Shown here: one piece after another, positions 36,069-44,608 of the stretch | Position numbering within the stretch: position 1 is the stretch's first letter | Layout of the letters: every line of letters begins with the position of its first letter | NCBI GenBank assembly: GCA_016786585.1 | Contig: JAEUUI010000030.1 | Span: 62,001 to 126,000, forward strand | Reading direction: 5' to 3' | DNA length: 64,000 bases | From: Cyclobacteriaceae bacterium | Lineage (GTDB): Bacteria > Bacteroidota > Bacteroidia > Cytophagales > Cyclobacteriaceae | The notes under the pieces: model-generated | What the model saw: only the letters and a program-made list of their open reading frames with translations | Database searches by the model: none | Told to the model about the DNA's origin: nothing | Position numbers and translations under genes: made by a program

Positions 36069-37049
36069 ATGAGAGAAATCCAGTTCAGAGAAGCCCTTCG
36101 CGAAGCGATGAGCGAAGAAATGCGCAGAGACCCGAAGGTTTTCCTGATGGGCGAAGAGGTAGCCGAATACAACGGTGCCTATAAAGTGAGCCAGGGCATG
36201 CTGGAGGAGTTTGGACCGGACCGTGTGATTGACACCCCGATTGCCGAGCTTGGCTTTGCTGGTATTGGCGTTGGGGCAGCTATGAACGGCTTACGGCCGA
36301 TCATTGAATTCATGACCTTTAATTTCTCGCTGGTCGCGATTGATCCGGTGATCAACTCGGCAGCCAAGATGTTGTCGATGTCGGCCGGTCAGTACGGTTG
36401 CCCGATGGTTTTCCGCGGCCCTACCGGGAACGCTGGCCAGCTCGGTGCGCAGCACTCCCAAAACTTTGAAAACTGGTTTGCCAATACTCCGGGATTGAAA
36501 GTAGTTGTACCTTCCAACCCGTATGATGCAAAAGGTTTGTTAAAAACCTCAATTCGCGATAACGATCCGGTGATCTTTATGGAAAGCGAATTGATGTATG
36601 GCGATAAAGGTGAAGTTCCAACCGAAGAATACCTTATTCCCATCGGACTTGCAGATGTGAAGCGTCAGGGTTCAGATGTGACCATCGTTTCCTTTGGCAA
36701 GATTATGAAAGTGGCGCTTGCTGCGGCTGCCGAATTGGAAAAAGACAACATCTCATGCGAAGTTATCGACCTGAGAAGTGTTCGCCCGATTGATTACGCA
36801 ACCGTGGTTGAATCGGTAAAGAAAACAAACCGGCTGGTAATTGTTGAAGAAGCATGGCCATTGGCATCTATCTCAACTGAAATTACCTACCACGTTCAAA
36901 AGCATGCATTCGATTACCTGGACGCTCCTATTCAGCGTGTTACCAGTGCGGACGTACCACTGCCCTATGCCCCGACCTTAATTCAGGCTATCCTGCCAAG
37001 CGTAGAGAAAGCTGTTAAGGCAGTAAAGGCTGTGATGTACCGCGACTAA
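36069..37049 (+). CDS. pdhB: Pyruvate dehydrogenase E1 component, beta subunit
   Basis: Forms, with the alpha subunit, the thiamine diphosphate-dependent decarboxylase of the pyruvate dehydrogenase complex. The 326-residue protein starts MREIQFREALREAMSEEM and has the GEEVAEYNGAYKVSQGM and DTPIAELGFAGIGVGAA segments (with the catalytic Glu that activates thiamine), AAKMLSMSAGQ, and the C-terminal VIVEEAWPLAS. The alpha subunit gene is not adjacent, so E1 genes are split in this genome. Ends with its own terminator. Confidence 0.93.
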   Translation: MREIQFREALREAMSEEMRRDPKVFLMGEEVAEYNGAYKVSQGMLEEFGPDRVIDTPIAELGFAGIGVGAAMNGLRPIIEFMTFNFSLVAIDPVINSAAKMLSMSAGQYGCPMVFRGPTGNAGQLGAQHSQNFENWFANTPGLKVVVPSNPYDAKGLLKTSIRDNDPVIFMESELMYGDKGEVPTEEYLIPIGLADVKRQGSDVTIVSFGKIMKVALAAAAELEKDNISCEVIDLRSVRPIDYATVVESVKKTNRLVIVEEAWPLASISTEITYHVQKHAFDYLDAPIQRVTSADVPLPYAPTLIQAILPSVEKAVKAVKAVMYRD

Positions 37050-37071
37050 GAATCATAAAACGTTATAAACA

Positions 37072-37101
37072 AAAATCGCGACCATCAGCCGCGATTTTTT
37101 T
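37072..37101 (+). terminator. Terminator of pdhB
   Basis: A 9-bp perfect stem (37072-37080 with 37090-37098, core ATCGCG/CGCGAT), a 9-base loop, and a T-run to 37101. The A-rich left flank lets it also serve the convergent small secreted-protein gene at 37119. Confidence 0.9.
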
Positions 37102-37118
37102 ATGTCTATTCTGTCACG

Positions 37119-37538
37119 TTACTGTACTGCTGAAGCTTCTCTTACCCAGCCATCTCTTCGTTTTTTCCAGGTTTCAGTTACACCCTCCCACTTCGTATAA
37201 CTTTCGAACTGGATCAATAACTTTGAAACAGTTGCATACGCGCCGGCACTTTTGCATGATTTAATCCATTGGTCGCGCGCACTTTCCCACCGTTTATCAA
37301 CAGCAGCCCAGGTTACATACGTTTCAAATTCTGCCAGCAAGGTTCCCAAAGCAACCGGGCTTCTTGCAGCATTAACTTCATTGATCCAGTCAGCTCGTCT
37401 TGCTTTCCACTGCGTATCAACAGCGTCCCATTTAACTGCCGTTTCAAACTCAACTAAAAGACCAGACAATTTCGTCTGTTGTGCTGAAGCCTCGCTGAAC
37501 AAAAACAGGATCAGAAGCGATGCAAGAAGGTTTTTCAT
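37119..37538 (-). CDS. Small exported protein with three tandem 38-40-residue repeats
   Basis: A 139-residue protein with a signal peptide ending SASAQ-like (SEASAQ, about residue 20). The mature part consists of three copies of one unit starting near residues 24, 64 and 104: LLxxFExxxxWxxVxxxWxxxRxxW, with conserved Trp at three positions and Phe-Glu. The unit is probably a helical hairpin. I do not recognise the family. There is one Cys only. It is a single gene; the convergent pdhB terminator lies just beyond its stop. Confidence 0.7.
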   Translation of the reverse strand: MKNLLASLLILFLFSEASAQQTKLSGLLVEFETAVKWDAVDTQWKARRADWINEVNAARSPVALGTLLAEFETYVTWAAVDKRWESARDQWIKSCKSAGAYATVSKLLIQFESYTKWEGVTETWKKRRDGWVREASAVQ

Positions 37539-37611
37539 GTTTGCTTGGATTTTATTGAAAGATACAAATATCCTTATTCAAGGCGATCCTAAAACCCCGA
37601 AGCAAATAATC

Positions 37612-38715
37612 CTAAACCTTGATGTAAATCTTCTTCTTATCAAGCACATATCCGACCAGCCAGCAAACCATCATCCAGGCTAATGCAAATAATAATGAGC
37701 CTATGTATGGTCCTGTGAGTGCGCTGAAAATGTGCTCGTAAAGCCAGCTTGCGAGCGATCCTTCACCTGCAGGGATCAGGTACAGCGTAACCAGGCCGAC
37801 CTCGGAAACGAGGTAGATAAACAGCGTGTTTTTCCCGAACACTTCGAAGAAATATGTCCAGCCCGTTTTCTGCCTGATGTCAATGATGAAAATCAAAACA
37901 GGAAGAATAAGCAGGTCAAGTCCTGTCGTATACAGTACAAATGAACTTGTCCAGAGTTTTTTGTTGATCGGGAAAACCAGATCCCACGTAAGTGCCGCAA
38001 ACAAAAGCAATGATCCGCAGACCATTAACGTGGCGATCGCTTCAAAAGAGTTGCCCTTCTGCTGAATAAATTTTCCCGCCAGGTATCCGGCAATCACATT
38101 CACAATAGCCGGCAGCGTGCTGAGCAATCCTTCCGGGTCAAAGGCAACTCCTTCTCCGTGATACATGTGATTTGCGCCCAGAATAAATTTATCGAGCATA
38201 ATGCCCGAATTGCCTTCCAGAGAATAGTCACCGAACACGTACATAATCAACCAATAACCGAACAGCGCAATAACGCTAAACCAAATCGCACCTTTTTCTT
38301 TCCAATAGAACAGGATCAGCGAAGCAAACAGATAACCCAGCGCAATACGTTGCAATACTCCCATAATCCGGGTGTCACTCAAGGCATTGAATGCCAGGCT
38401 TCCGTTCTCGGAATGAACGAACGGGAACCAGTACATCAGAAATCCGAGAAGGAAAATAATCGCAGCACGTTTAAAAACCTTCTTCAGAAATTCAGCTGAA
38501 CCTTTTGCAGCATACTTTTCCAGACTGAAACTCATAGCGTTTCCAACTACAAACATAAACGTTGGAAAAACCAGGTCCGTTAGTGTGAACCCATGCCACT
38601 GGGCATGAAGCAAAGGTGAAAATGTTGTACCCCAATTGCCGGGGCTGTTAACAATAATCATGAGCGTAACGGTGAGCCCGCGCAGTACGTCAACGGAGAG
38701 ATAACGATTATTCAT
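37612..38715 (-). CDS. Heparan-alpha-glucosaminide N-acetyltransferase-like (NagX/DUF5009) membrane protein
   Basis: A 367-residue inner-membrane protein with about ten helices. The N-terminal signature RYLSVDVLRGLTVTLMIIVN, with the Asp-Val-Leu-Arg-Gly core, and HGFTLTDLVFPTFMFVVGNAMSFSL define the family related to lysosomal HGSNAT, which acetylates glucosamine using cytosolic acetyl-CoA. In bacteria the product is sugar acetylation for wall recycling or glycan uptake; the substrate is unknown here. The length fits. No associated sugar genes are adjacent except the NlpE-like lipoprotein gene on the same strand. Confidence 0.85.
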   Translation of the reverse strand: MNNRYLSVDVLRGLTVTLMIIVNSPGNWGTTFSPLLHAQWHGFTLTDLVFPTFMFVVGNAMSFSLEKYAAKGSAEFLKKVFKRAAIIFLLGFLMYWFPFVHSENGSLAFNALSDTRIMGVLQRIALGYLFASLILFYWKEKGAIWFSVIALFGYWLIMYVFGDYSLEGNSGIMLDKFILGANHMYHGEGVAFDPEGLLSTLPAIVNVIAGYLAGKFIQQKGNSFEAIATLMVCGSLLLFAALTWDLVFPINKKLWTSSFVLYTTGLDLLILPVLIFIIDIRQKTGWTYFFEVFGKNTLFIYLVSEVGLVTLYLIPAGEGSLASWLYEHIFSALTGPYIGSLLFALAWMMVCWLVGYVLDKKKIYIKV

Positions 38716-38772
38716 GGAGGAATTAATACCTGAAAATAGTTAACAGACAGGAATGGAAGAAATCTGCAAAGG

Positions 38773-39555
38773 CTAACCTCCGCTTAATTGCTTTTTGCTC
38801 TTCATCGAAATGATGCGTTTGATCACCATCGTTTTGGCTTTCCGCCCCTGCTCATCGCGCATCTCCACAAAAAATGCAACGGCCTCCAGGTAAATTTCCT
38901 CCCCAGCCTTAACATCCATCGAAAGCAATTTCGTTTTCGCTTCACCGTAAGCGCCTGCGCGAAGCACACTCCATGTTTGTTGCGTGTTGAGTTCGTAAAA
39001 ATCAGGGGCATCCGAATCAAGCGTAATAAATCCCTTTACCGTGTACAACCCTGACCTGCGTTTCAGCGTGTACCGATCATCTGTGGCGATCGGATTATGG
39101 GCATTATCAACCTGGATAAGGTCACCAAATTCATTCGTTTTGAAAATCAGGCTGGATATAGCTGCCTGTTTATAGAGTTGCTTTGAATATTCGGTTCGGC
39201 CACCCGTCAATCCAGTCCCGTTCATTTCAGAAATGCGGTTCTTCTTATTCCTGATTTCGATAATATTACCCGCGTCCGATGATCCCAGGAAAACGGTGTA
39301 CTTCCCCCTGCTGGCGAGTGTTATTCTGTCTTCGAAACTTACGTACTCCTCGATCGTTCGGTATGAAGACGATACTCCCACTGCGCCCTGCAGCAACGAA
39401 AGCTCCATCATGATATCATTACCGGAATCTGCACGGACAACACCTTCATACGTCCACCATTCTTCAGCGGGTTCATACACTTGCGTGCCATGATCCAAAG
39501 ATTTATCAGGATTACATCCCGCAAACAGTAAACAAAACACAATGGATTTTCTCAC
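38773..39555 (-). CDS. Lipoprotein of unknown function, NlpE-like features
   Basis: A 260-residue lipoprotein from the GTG at 39555 (VRKSIVFCLLFAGC, lipobox LFAGC). The frame is open to an ATG at 39603 but that adds a segment with no signal-peptide character. The mature part begins with beta-rich repeats: YEGVVRADSGNDIMMELSL, followed by a segment with FLGSSDAGNIIEI, reminiscent of the NlpE_N barrel (COG3015), and a second half (YTVKGFITLDSDAPDFYEL) that recalls the NlpE OB-fold. The copper-binding CXXC of NlpE is absent. Assignment is tentative. Confidence 0.55.
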   Translation of the reverse strand: MRKSIVFCLLFAGCNPDKSLDHGTQVYEPAEEWWTYEGVVRADSGNDIMMELSLLQGAVGVSSSYRTIEEYVSFEDRITLASRGKYTVFLGSSDAGNIIEIRNKKNRISEMNGTGLTGGRTEYSKQLYKQAAISSLIFKTNEFGDLIQVDNAHNPIATDDRYTLKRRSGLYTVKGFITLDSDAPDFYELNTQQTWSVLRAGAYGEAKTKLLSMDVKAGEEIYLEAVAFFVEMRDEQGRKAKTMVIKRIISMKSKKQLSGG

Positions 39556-39605
39556 AGCAGGTGTATATTGTTTCCAAACGAATTTACCTAATTGTTTAGG
39601 CAATC

Positions 39606-39947
39606 ATGCGGCACGGACTAAAAAACAATGTTGGCGAACGAAAGAAATTTCGCGCAGTATTCGTACGGATGGGAAAGAAAACGGGCTTCAAAGGCTATTC
39701 GGAAGAAACGATTTTACTCACAAATATTATCGATGCTGAAACAGGCCGCGTAGTAACGGATCATGTCTGGCTAAACCTGACAGACAGCTTTTTAGCTGCC
39801 GGTGCAAAGGAAGGAATGACAATCGAATTTGAGGCAAGGATTAAAGAATACGCTAAAGGATACGTCAACAAACGCTACAAAATCGACCTTCAAAAAAGAG
39901 ACTTTAAACTCTCCCATCCCACAAAATTCAGAGTTGCAACATCGTAA
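39606..39947 (+). CDS. Small OB-fold-like conserved protein
   Basis: A 113-residue protein: MRHGLKNNVGERKKFRAVF, then ILLTNIIDAETGRVVTDHVWLNL, GAKEGMTIEFEARIKEYAKGY and DFKLSHPTKFRV. Alternating strands with a Gly-x-x-hydrophobic turn suggest an OB-like barrel, and several basic residues suggest nucleic-acid binding. It is divergent from the NlpE-like gene with only 50 bp between starts. I do not know a function. Confidence 0.6.
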   Translation: MRHGLKNNVGERKKFRAVFVRMGKKTGFKGYSEETILLTNIIDAETGRVVTDHVWLNLTDSFLAAGAKEGMTIEFEARIKEYAKGYVNKRYKIDLQKRDFKLSHPTKFRVATS

Positions 39948-40153
39948 CAATTAGCCTGAAAAGGCCCGGCGCGACCAGCATTTGACCTAAAAAGGTTGCG
40001 AAAAAAAATTATTTATTTTTTCCGGTTTCCTCTTTACCAAGTGTCCGATAGATGTGAAAAAAAACTTACCCTCATGTGATACAACATCAATCGTTGTCAG
40101 TTTAAAAGCTTCTGCTTTCAAAATTCTTTCACATTTAAACAAACCTAAAAAGT

Positions 40154-40270
40154 ATGATCAGATTAGCCCTGGCAGTCGGATTTCTGGCTGTGTTCGGCAT
40201 TGTAGCGTACGTGATCGTATTGCTCGTGACCGATTATTTCTCAAACAAAAACAAACAACAAAACCCCTAA
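40154..40270 (+). CDS. 38-residue single-pass membrane protein
   Basis: A short frame with ATG at 40154 and TAA at 40268-40270. It codes one hydrophobic helix (LALAVGFLAVFGIVAYVIVLLV, written here as residues 4-25) flanked by Arg3 and a polar Lys/Asn/Gln-rich tail. It ends 12 bp before the SPFH gene, and there is no better explanation for the region, so it is likely a small membrane partner of that protein. No family recognised. Confidence 0.55.
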   Translation: MIRLALAVGFLAVFGIVAYVIVLLVTDYFSNKNKQQNP

Positions 40271-40282
40271 TCCCAAACAAGT

Positions 40283-41542
40283 ATGGAAAACAACCAATCA
40301 TTTTTTAATTCAGGTATGAAGAGCCGGATTATTCTAGGCGTAATAGTAGTCGTCCTGTTCGTGCTGTTTCTTATTGTTAACCCTTTTTCGTGGAACGATG
40401 CCGGAAACCGAACGGTAGTGGAACGTACCAACGGTGAGCAGATCGTTCAGTTTGCGCCTGGTATTTTCTACGCAGGGTTCTTTGCCAAGGAGAAAGAATG
40501 GCCAAACCAGATTTCGGTAACGTATCAAACGGATGCTGCCGAATTAACACTGGAGGATAACGGTATTGAAGTAGGTAAGATTATGATCCGCTTCAGCGAT
40601 GCGACTACCGCAGATGTGAAAGGTATCACGCAGTTTATTCTGCCTTCGGATGAAAAGGAAATGATCCTGATTCATAATACGCACCGTACGCCTCAGTCGC
40701 TCGTTATTAAGCGTTTGGCGCCTTATACGAAAGAGTGTTTGCAGTCGTCAGCTCAATTGATGAGCAGCGAAAAGCACTACGGTGGTGGCCGGGCGCAGAT
40801 GGCGCAGGACTTTATGGATCAGCTGAAGGAAGGCGTGTACTTACTCAAGACGGAGGAGAACATCGTATACGACTCGCTCGAAAAGGAGAAGAAACGTATT
40901 TACCAGACTGAGATTCAGTACGACAAAAAAACTTCCGCTCCGAAACGTAAGTTGTCGTCTATTAAAGAATACGGAATTACGGTTGCAGATGCTGCCATTA
41001 CCGATGTAGATTATGAAGATAAGGTTGATCAAAAGCTGACCAAGATTATTGATGCGGCAACAAAATCAGCCATCTCGAAACAGGAGTTAATGACTGCCCA
41101 ACAGCAAACGTTAACTGCAAAAGCAAAAGGTGAACAGGCGCTGGTGGAGATTGAGTATCAGCAGAAGCAGGAGCAAACCCGTCAGGTGGTGGAAGCGGAA
41201 ACAAAAGTTAAAATTGCCGAGCAAGACAGGCTTCAGCAAAAGATCGCGTATGAAGGTTCAATCCTCGAAGCAAAGAAAATCAAAGAGCTGGCCGACGCCC
41301 AGGCGTACGCCCGAAGCAAAATTATGAAGGCTGACGGTGCGCTTGAGATGAAGTTGAATGCGCAGATTGAAGTGCAGAAAGTGTGGGCTGATGCGTTCAG
41401 CAAATACCAGGGAGCGATCGTGCCGCAGATTCAAACCGGTGGCGGAAGTTCAACAAATGGTGCGCTGAATTTTATGGATATCATGACGGCAAAAACCGCG
41501 CGTGACTTCGCACTCGACATGAAACCTGTTCCCAGTAACTAA
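40283..41542 (+). CDS. SPFH/Band 7 domain membrane protein
   Basis: A 419-residue protein with one N-terminal membrane helix (about residues 15-35), an SPFH domain (about 45-230: VERTNGEQIVQFAPGIFYAGFF ...) and a long coiled coil (about 240-360) rich in Gln, Lys and Ala. SPFH proteins such as HflK/C and flotillin build large ring assemblies at the membrane and control proteases or membrane microdomains. Sequence does not tell which subfamily. A 38-residue membrane protein gene lies 12 bp upstream, and a strong terminator follows. Confidence 0.87.
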   Translation: MENNQSFFNSGMKSRIILGVIVVVLFVLFLIVNPFSWNDAGNRTVVERTNGEQIVQFAPGIFYAGFFAKEKEWPNQISVTYQTDAAELTLEDNGIEVGKIMIRFSDATTADVKGITQFILPSDEKEMILIHNTHRTPQSLVIKRLAPYTKECLQSSAQLMSSEKHYGGGRAQMAQDFMDQLKEGVYLLKTEENIVYDSLEKEKKRIYQTEIQYDKKTSAPKRKLSSIKEYGITVADAAITDVDYEDKVDQKLTKIIDAATKSAISKQELMTAQQQTLTAKAKGEQALVEIEYQQKQEQTRQVVEAETKVKIAEQDRLQQKIAYEGSILEAKKIKELADAQAYARSKIMKADGALEMKLNAQIEVQKVWADAFSKYQGAIVPQIQTGGGSSTNGALNFMDIMTAKTARDFALDMKPVPSN

Positions 41543-41560
41543 CGTTCAGGAGTAAAAACA

Positions 41561-41590
41561 AAAGAGCGGATATTCTCCGCTCTTTTCTTA
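41561..41590 (+). terminator. Bidirectional terminator between the SPFH and barrel genes
   Basis: A perfect 10-bp stem (41561-41570 with 41576-41585, core GAGCGGA/TCCGCTC) with a 5-base loop. T-runs follow on both strands, so it can end both convergent transcripts. Confidence 0.9.
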
Positions 41591-41611
41591 TGTTTTGATA
41601 GATACAGGCTA

Positions 41612-42277
41612 TTAGTTTCCGATTCCAAACGAAAGGCCAGCTGACACTGCAACCGCCTGATTGTTTACATCAGAGCCGCCTTTTGCGATATCCGTTAAAC
41701 CGTAAGTATAGCGGGCATCGATGATGAAGTACATCTCCTCACCCACTTTAATATTCAATCCCAGGCCGGCTGCGATACCCAGATCAAAAGTATTGTATAC
41801 ATCCTTGTAGCTGTCGATATTGTCATCAATATCTTCATAGTTCTCGTAATCTCCGTCTTCCACTTTTACTTTTGCACCTGTAAGAAATCCGAAGGATGGT
41901 CCGAGGAACACGTTCGGTCGGATTGTGCCTTCACGATTAAAAAATACGCGTGCAGTGATCGGAATTTCAATGTAGTTAAGCTGAGCCTTCACATCGGTGT
42001 CATCTCCGGGAGCTGACAGGGTGTATGCTGCACCTTTTTGTGAGAATAAAACTTTAGCTGTGAATCCGTAGGTATTCTGAATGCTGTACGTAACAAACGC
42101 CCCTGCCAAAAGGCCGGTCTTGTAGTCAGAATCGTCAGCATCACTTCCCCATTTTGAGAAGTTAACACCAACCTCGGGTCCGATACTCCAAACCCGGTCT
42201 GATTGTGCAAAGACACTCACGGAAAGGATCATCGCGAACAGCGACAGGACTGAGATTTTAAGAAACTGTTTTTTCAT
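41612..42277 (-). CDS. PorT-like outer-membrane beta-barrel protein
   Basis: A 221-residue protein from the ATG at 42277 (MKKQFLKISVLSLFAM; signal peptide ending VFAQ). The frame stays open a further 12 codons, which are not signal-like. Alternating strands such as IGPEVGVNFSKW, YIEIPITARVFF, and a final DARYTYGLTDI strand fit a small eight-stranded PorT/OMP_b-brl barrel. An Asp/Glu-rich loop (EDGDYENYEDIDDNIDSY, about residues 133-150) may bind Ca2+. Function unknown. Confidence 0.82.
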   Translation of the reverse strand: MKKQFLKISVLSLFAMILSVSVFAQSDRVWSIGPEVGVNFSKWGSDADDSDYKTGLLAGAFVTYSIQNTYGFTAKVLFSQKGAAYTLSAPGDDTDVKAQLNYIEIPITARVFFNREGTIRPNVFLGPSFGFLTGAKVKVEDGDYENYEDIDDNIDSYKDVYNTFDLGIAAGLGLNIKVGEEMYFIIDARYTYGLTDIAKGGSDVNNQAVAVSAGLSFGIGN

Positions 42278-42376
42278 AAGTCGTGTAAAATTTGGTTGAC
42301 AGGATCGGCTCAATTATTAGTCCGGTTTAAAAGCAGTGAAAATCTTGTGATTTACCCTGTTGCAGTAGATTTCTCT

Positions 42377-42388
42377 CCACAATTGTGG
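42377..42388. promoter_or_regulatory. 12-bp palindrome upstream of the patatin gene
   Basis: CCACAATTGTGG is a perfect palindrome 40 bp before the patatin start. It may be an operator; no regulator gene is adjacent. The downstream TATCTTAC (42408-42415) is only a weak -7 box. Confidence 0.35.
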
Positions 42389-42428
42389 CGCAGCGCTTCA
42401 GAAAAGGTTATCTTACTTAACACACGGT

Positions 42429-43637
42429 ATGGACGAAAGCAGAAAAATCGCACGTGAAAACCTGGGCATCCCGCTTCGGAACAAGGTCATCCTAAGTATT
42501 GACGGTGGCGGAATGCGCGGCATCTTTACACTCCAAATTTTAAAGAAGCTTGAATGGCTTGCCGGAAGCCCGTGTTACAAATGGTGTGACATGGTGGCCG
42601 GGACATCTACCGGTGGGCTCATTAGCAGCCTGATTCTGAACAAGAAATCGGCAATTGAAATCGAAGAGATTTACGATAAGCTGGTATCAAAAGTTTTTAC
42701 AAAACGTTCATGGCTTGCGAATAGAATTTATAATCCGCCTGCTTACGATAAAAAGAACTTCCGGGAGCTCACGCACAAGCTTGTAGGTGATCAGACACTC
42801 AAGCAATTAAATGCTAACACCGGCCTCGACATGCTTTTTACAGCCAAAGATCTGGCAGCCGGTGAAGAAACATTCTTCACGTGTTTCAATCACAATGGTA
42901 CAGTTAAAGGAACGTATCAGGATGTTTTGCTTCGGGCAGTAATGGAAGCTACCATGTCAGCACCAACTTATTTTTCTCCGTTTGAAAGATTTGTGGATGG
43001 AGGTACGACAACATTCAATAATCCGGTTCTGGCGGCCGTGCTCGAAGCACTACACTACGATGGAAAGGGAAAGTACAAACAAAATGAATTAACCGTCTTT
43101 AGTTTCGGAACCGGTTCTGTGCTCAGGTTTATTGAGCCCTCGGAAACCAAAAATCCGAAAGGACTGGATTCAATATTCTGGTTGAAGTACGTAATGGCGG
43201 AAGCCAGCAAAGATGCAAGTGAGATGCAGATCGATACCTTGCGAAGCGGACTTATCGAAGGGCTTGATTTAAGACGTTACCAGCTTTCGCTGGATCAGGA
43301 AGCTGTTCATAAGCTGCCGAATATTCCAATTAAGCCTGCGCCTGATATTTCGGCTGCAACATTACACGGGCTCACGGATGATCAACTGAAAAATATCGAC
43401 ATGGCCGATGTTAGCAAATTTGAGTTGATGAAAACGCTCGGTCAGGCGACCGCTGAATTTATTTGCCCGGCAACGGAACTTGAACTGCCGATGACTTCAC
43501 GAAAGGCAAACTGGTTTCAAAAAGACTTTCTGGCTCCAAATTCAAAACGCGGTGCATTGGTTACGGCCCGCGGTGATATTTCCGGAATCCAGAAGCGCCT
43601 GTCAAGTTCAGACTGGATCGACAAGCAGCAAACCTGA
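42429..43637 (+). CDS. Patatin-like phospholipase
   Basis: A 402-residue lipid acyl hydrolase with the glycine-rich oxyanion loop IDGGGMRGIF (residues 24-33), nucleophile Ser60 in GTSTGG, and the DGG motif with Asp190 completing the Ser-Asp dyad. No signal peptide or TPR is seen, so it acts in the cytoplasm, probably on membrane lipids. It resembles free-standing patatins and the catalytic part of CapV, but there is no cyclase or other CBASS gene next to it. An upstream palindrome at 42377-42388 may regulate it. Confidence 0.9.
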   Translation: MDESRKIARENLGIPLRNKVILSIDGGGMRGIFTLQILKKLEWLAGSPCYKWCDMVAGTSTGGLISSLILNKKSAIEIEEIYDKLVSKVFTKRSWLANRIYNPPAYDKKNFRELTHKLVGDQTLKQLNANTGLDMLFTAKDLAAGEETFFTCFNHNGTVKGTYQDVLLRAVMEATMSAPTYFSPFERFVDGGTTTFNNPVLAAVLEALHYDGKGKYKQNELTVFSFGTGSVLRFIEPSETKNPKGLDSIFWLKYVMAEASKDASEMQIDTLRSGLIEGLDLRRYQLSLDQEAVHKLPNIPIKPAPDISAATLHGLTDDQLKNIDMADVSKFELMKTLGQATAEFICPATELELPMTSRKANWFQKDFLAPNSKRGALVTARGDISGIQKRLSSSDWIDKQQT

Positions 43638-43754
43638 GTGTACAATTTTGTTCAGCCGACTGTTCGGGTTTGATCACTCCGGCAATCGATAACTTCACTT
43701 TTATTAAAATTTGACCATTTTTTGAACTGGCTGATATTTTGTCAAGCTACAGAC

Positions 43755-43955
43755 ATGAGAGTATTTATCGGACTAATTCTTTGGTTTATGCTGCTGGCCC
43801 TCTGCTGGCCATTAGCGCTCATTATGCTGGTGATGTTCCCGCTGGTTTGGCTTGTGCTTCTCCCCTTTCGGATTGTGGGGTTAACGCTGGAAGTAGTTAT
43901 TAAATTTATCGGAGCCGTTCTAATGTTTCCGTTTCGCGTTCTCGGAATGAAATAA
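43755..43955 (+). CDS. Small two-helix membrane protein
   Basis: A 66-residue protein from the ATG at 43755 (MRVFIGLILWFMLLALCWP). Two or three hydrophobic segments fill nearly the whole chain, interrupted by Pro and Arg (LPFRIVGLTLEV), ending FPFRVLGMK. The longer frame from 43722 adds 11 residues that cross the likely promoter. The duplicated PFR(I/V)xG element is the only recognisable feature. The function is unknown. Confidence 0.6.
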   Translation: MRVFIGLILWFMLLALCWPLALIMLVMFPLVWLVLLPFRIVGLTLEVVIKFIGAVLMFPFRVLGMK

Positions 43956-43958
43956 AAA

Positions 43959-43979
43959 CTCTCCGGAAGTTCCGGAGAG
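43959..43979 (-). terminator. Terminator of the barrel gene at 44000-44608
   Basis: CTCTCCGGAA with TTCCGGAGAG forms an 8-10-bp stem; on the minus strand it is followed by a T5 run (complement of 43954-43958). On the plus strand the T-run is missing, so it belongs to the minus-strand gene. Confidence 0.85.
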
Positions 43980-43999
43980 GTCTTATGCGATTGCGCAGA

Positions 44000-44608
44000 T
44001 TAGCGCGCGAAATAATATTTGAAGCCCAGTGACGGGTTAAACGAAGCTACGCCAAATGTAAAGGATGAGCGCTCATCATCATCAGCATCGGTATTCGGGT
44101 CTGATTTCCGAAATGTTAATCCCTGAAGTTGAAAATCAAGTCCGATTTTGTCGGTAAAGAAGTAAGAGAATCCGGGAGAAATTGAAAACTGCAAGCTTGA
44201 GCCTTTCACATCATCCGCATCCACATCCGATGGTGGTGAAGACTTTGTGAAGCCGAAAAGCAACGAAGCATTCAGCGTAAATGCGAAATTCTCATTCGCG
44301 GTAAACATGTAATACTTAAAATAAGGCCCGAGGGCAGTTTCGTTTACCGATCCGGCATCATCTCCATCAAGCTCTTGTTTTTCATGCGAGAATGCAACAT
44401 CGAGTCCGAGTTCCATTCCATCGGCAAGAAAGTATCCAACACTTGGCGCGATAAATACGGTTGTCGATTTGGTTTCTCCGCCTGTGTTATTATCCGTACT
44501 GGAGGATATCCCCAATGCACCTCCGAGCGAGATTGTTCCTTGCGTAGTTTGTGCCCATGCACTGACCACGAGTAAACATGAAACACACATCACGATAATT
44601 TTTTTCAT
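44000..44608 (-). CDS. Outer-membrane beta-barrel protein
   Basis: A 202-residue protein with a signal peptide ending SAWAQ (residue 20). Strands such as TISLGGALGISS, VGYFLADGMELGLDVAFSH, FAFTLNASLLFGFT and a final SLGFKYYFAR, ending in an aromatic-x-Arg, are typical of OmpW/OmpA-like small barrels. Three Asp-rich loops (ELDGDDAG, SDVDADD, PNTDADDDER) could bind divalent cations. It is preceded by a plus-strand TATGTTTG box (44622-44629 area) that belongs to the other direction. Function unknown. Confidence 0.8.
   Translation of the reverse strand: MKKIIVMCVSCLLVVSAWAQTTQGTISLGGALGISSSTDNNTGGETKSTTVFIAPSVGYFLADGMELGLDVAFSHEKQELDGDDAGSVNETALGPYFKYYMFTANENFAFTLNASLLFGFTKSSPPSDVDADDVKGSSLQFSISPGFSYFFTDKIGLDFQLQGLTFRKSDPNTDADDDERSSFTFGVASFNPSLGFKYYFAR

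Noticed and set aside
40054-40308. 84-codon ORF covering the region before the SPFH gene
   Set aside because: Polar, low-complexity translation with no start context; another frame gives a sensible 38-residue membrane protein that ends just before the SPFH start.
42429-43637. CBASS or other anti-phage island around the patatin gene
   Set aside because: No CD-NTase, Cap2/Cap3, reverse transcriptase, TIR or nuclease gene is found on either side; neighbours are barrel and small membrane proteins.
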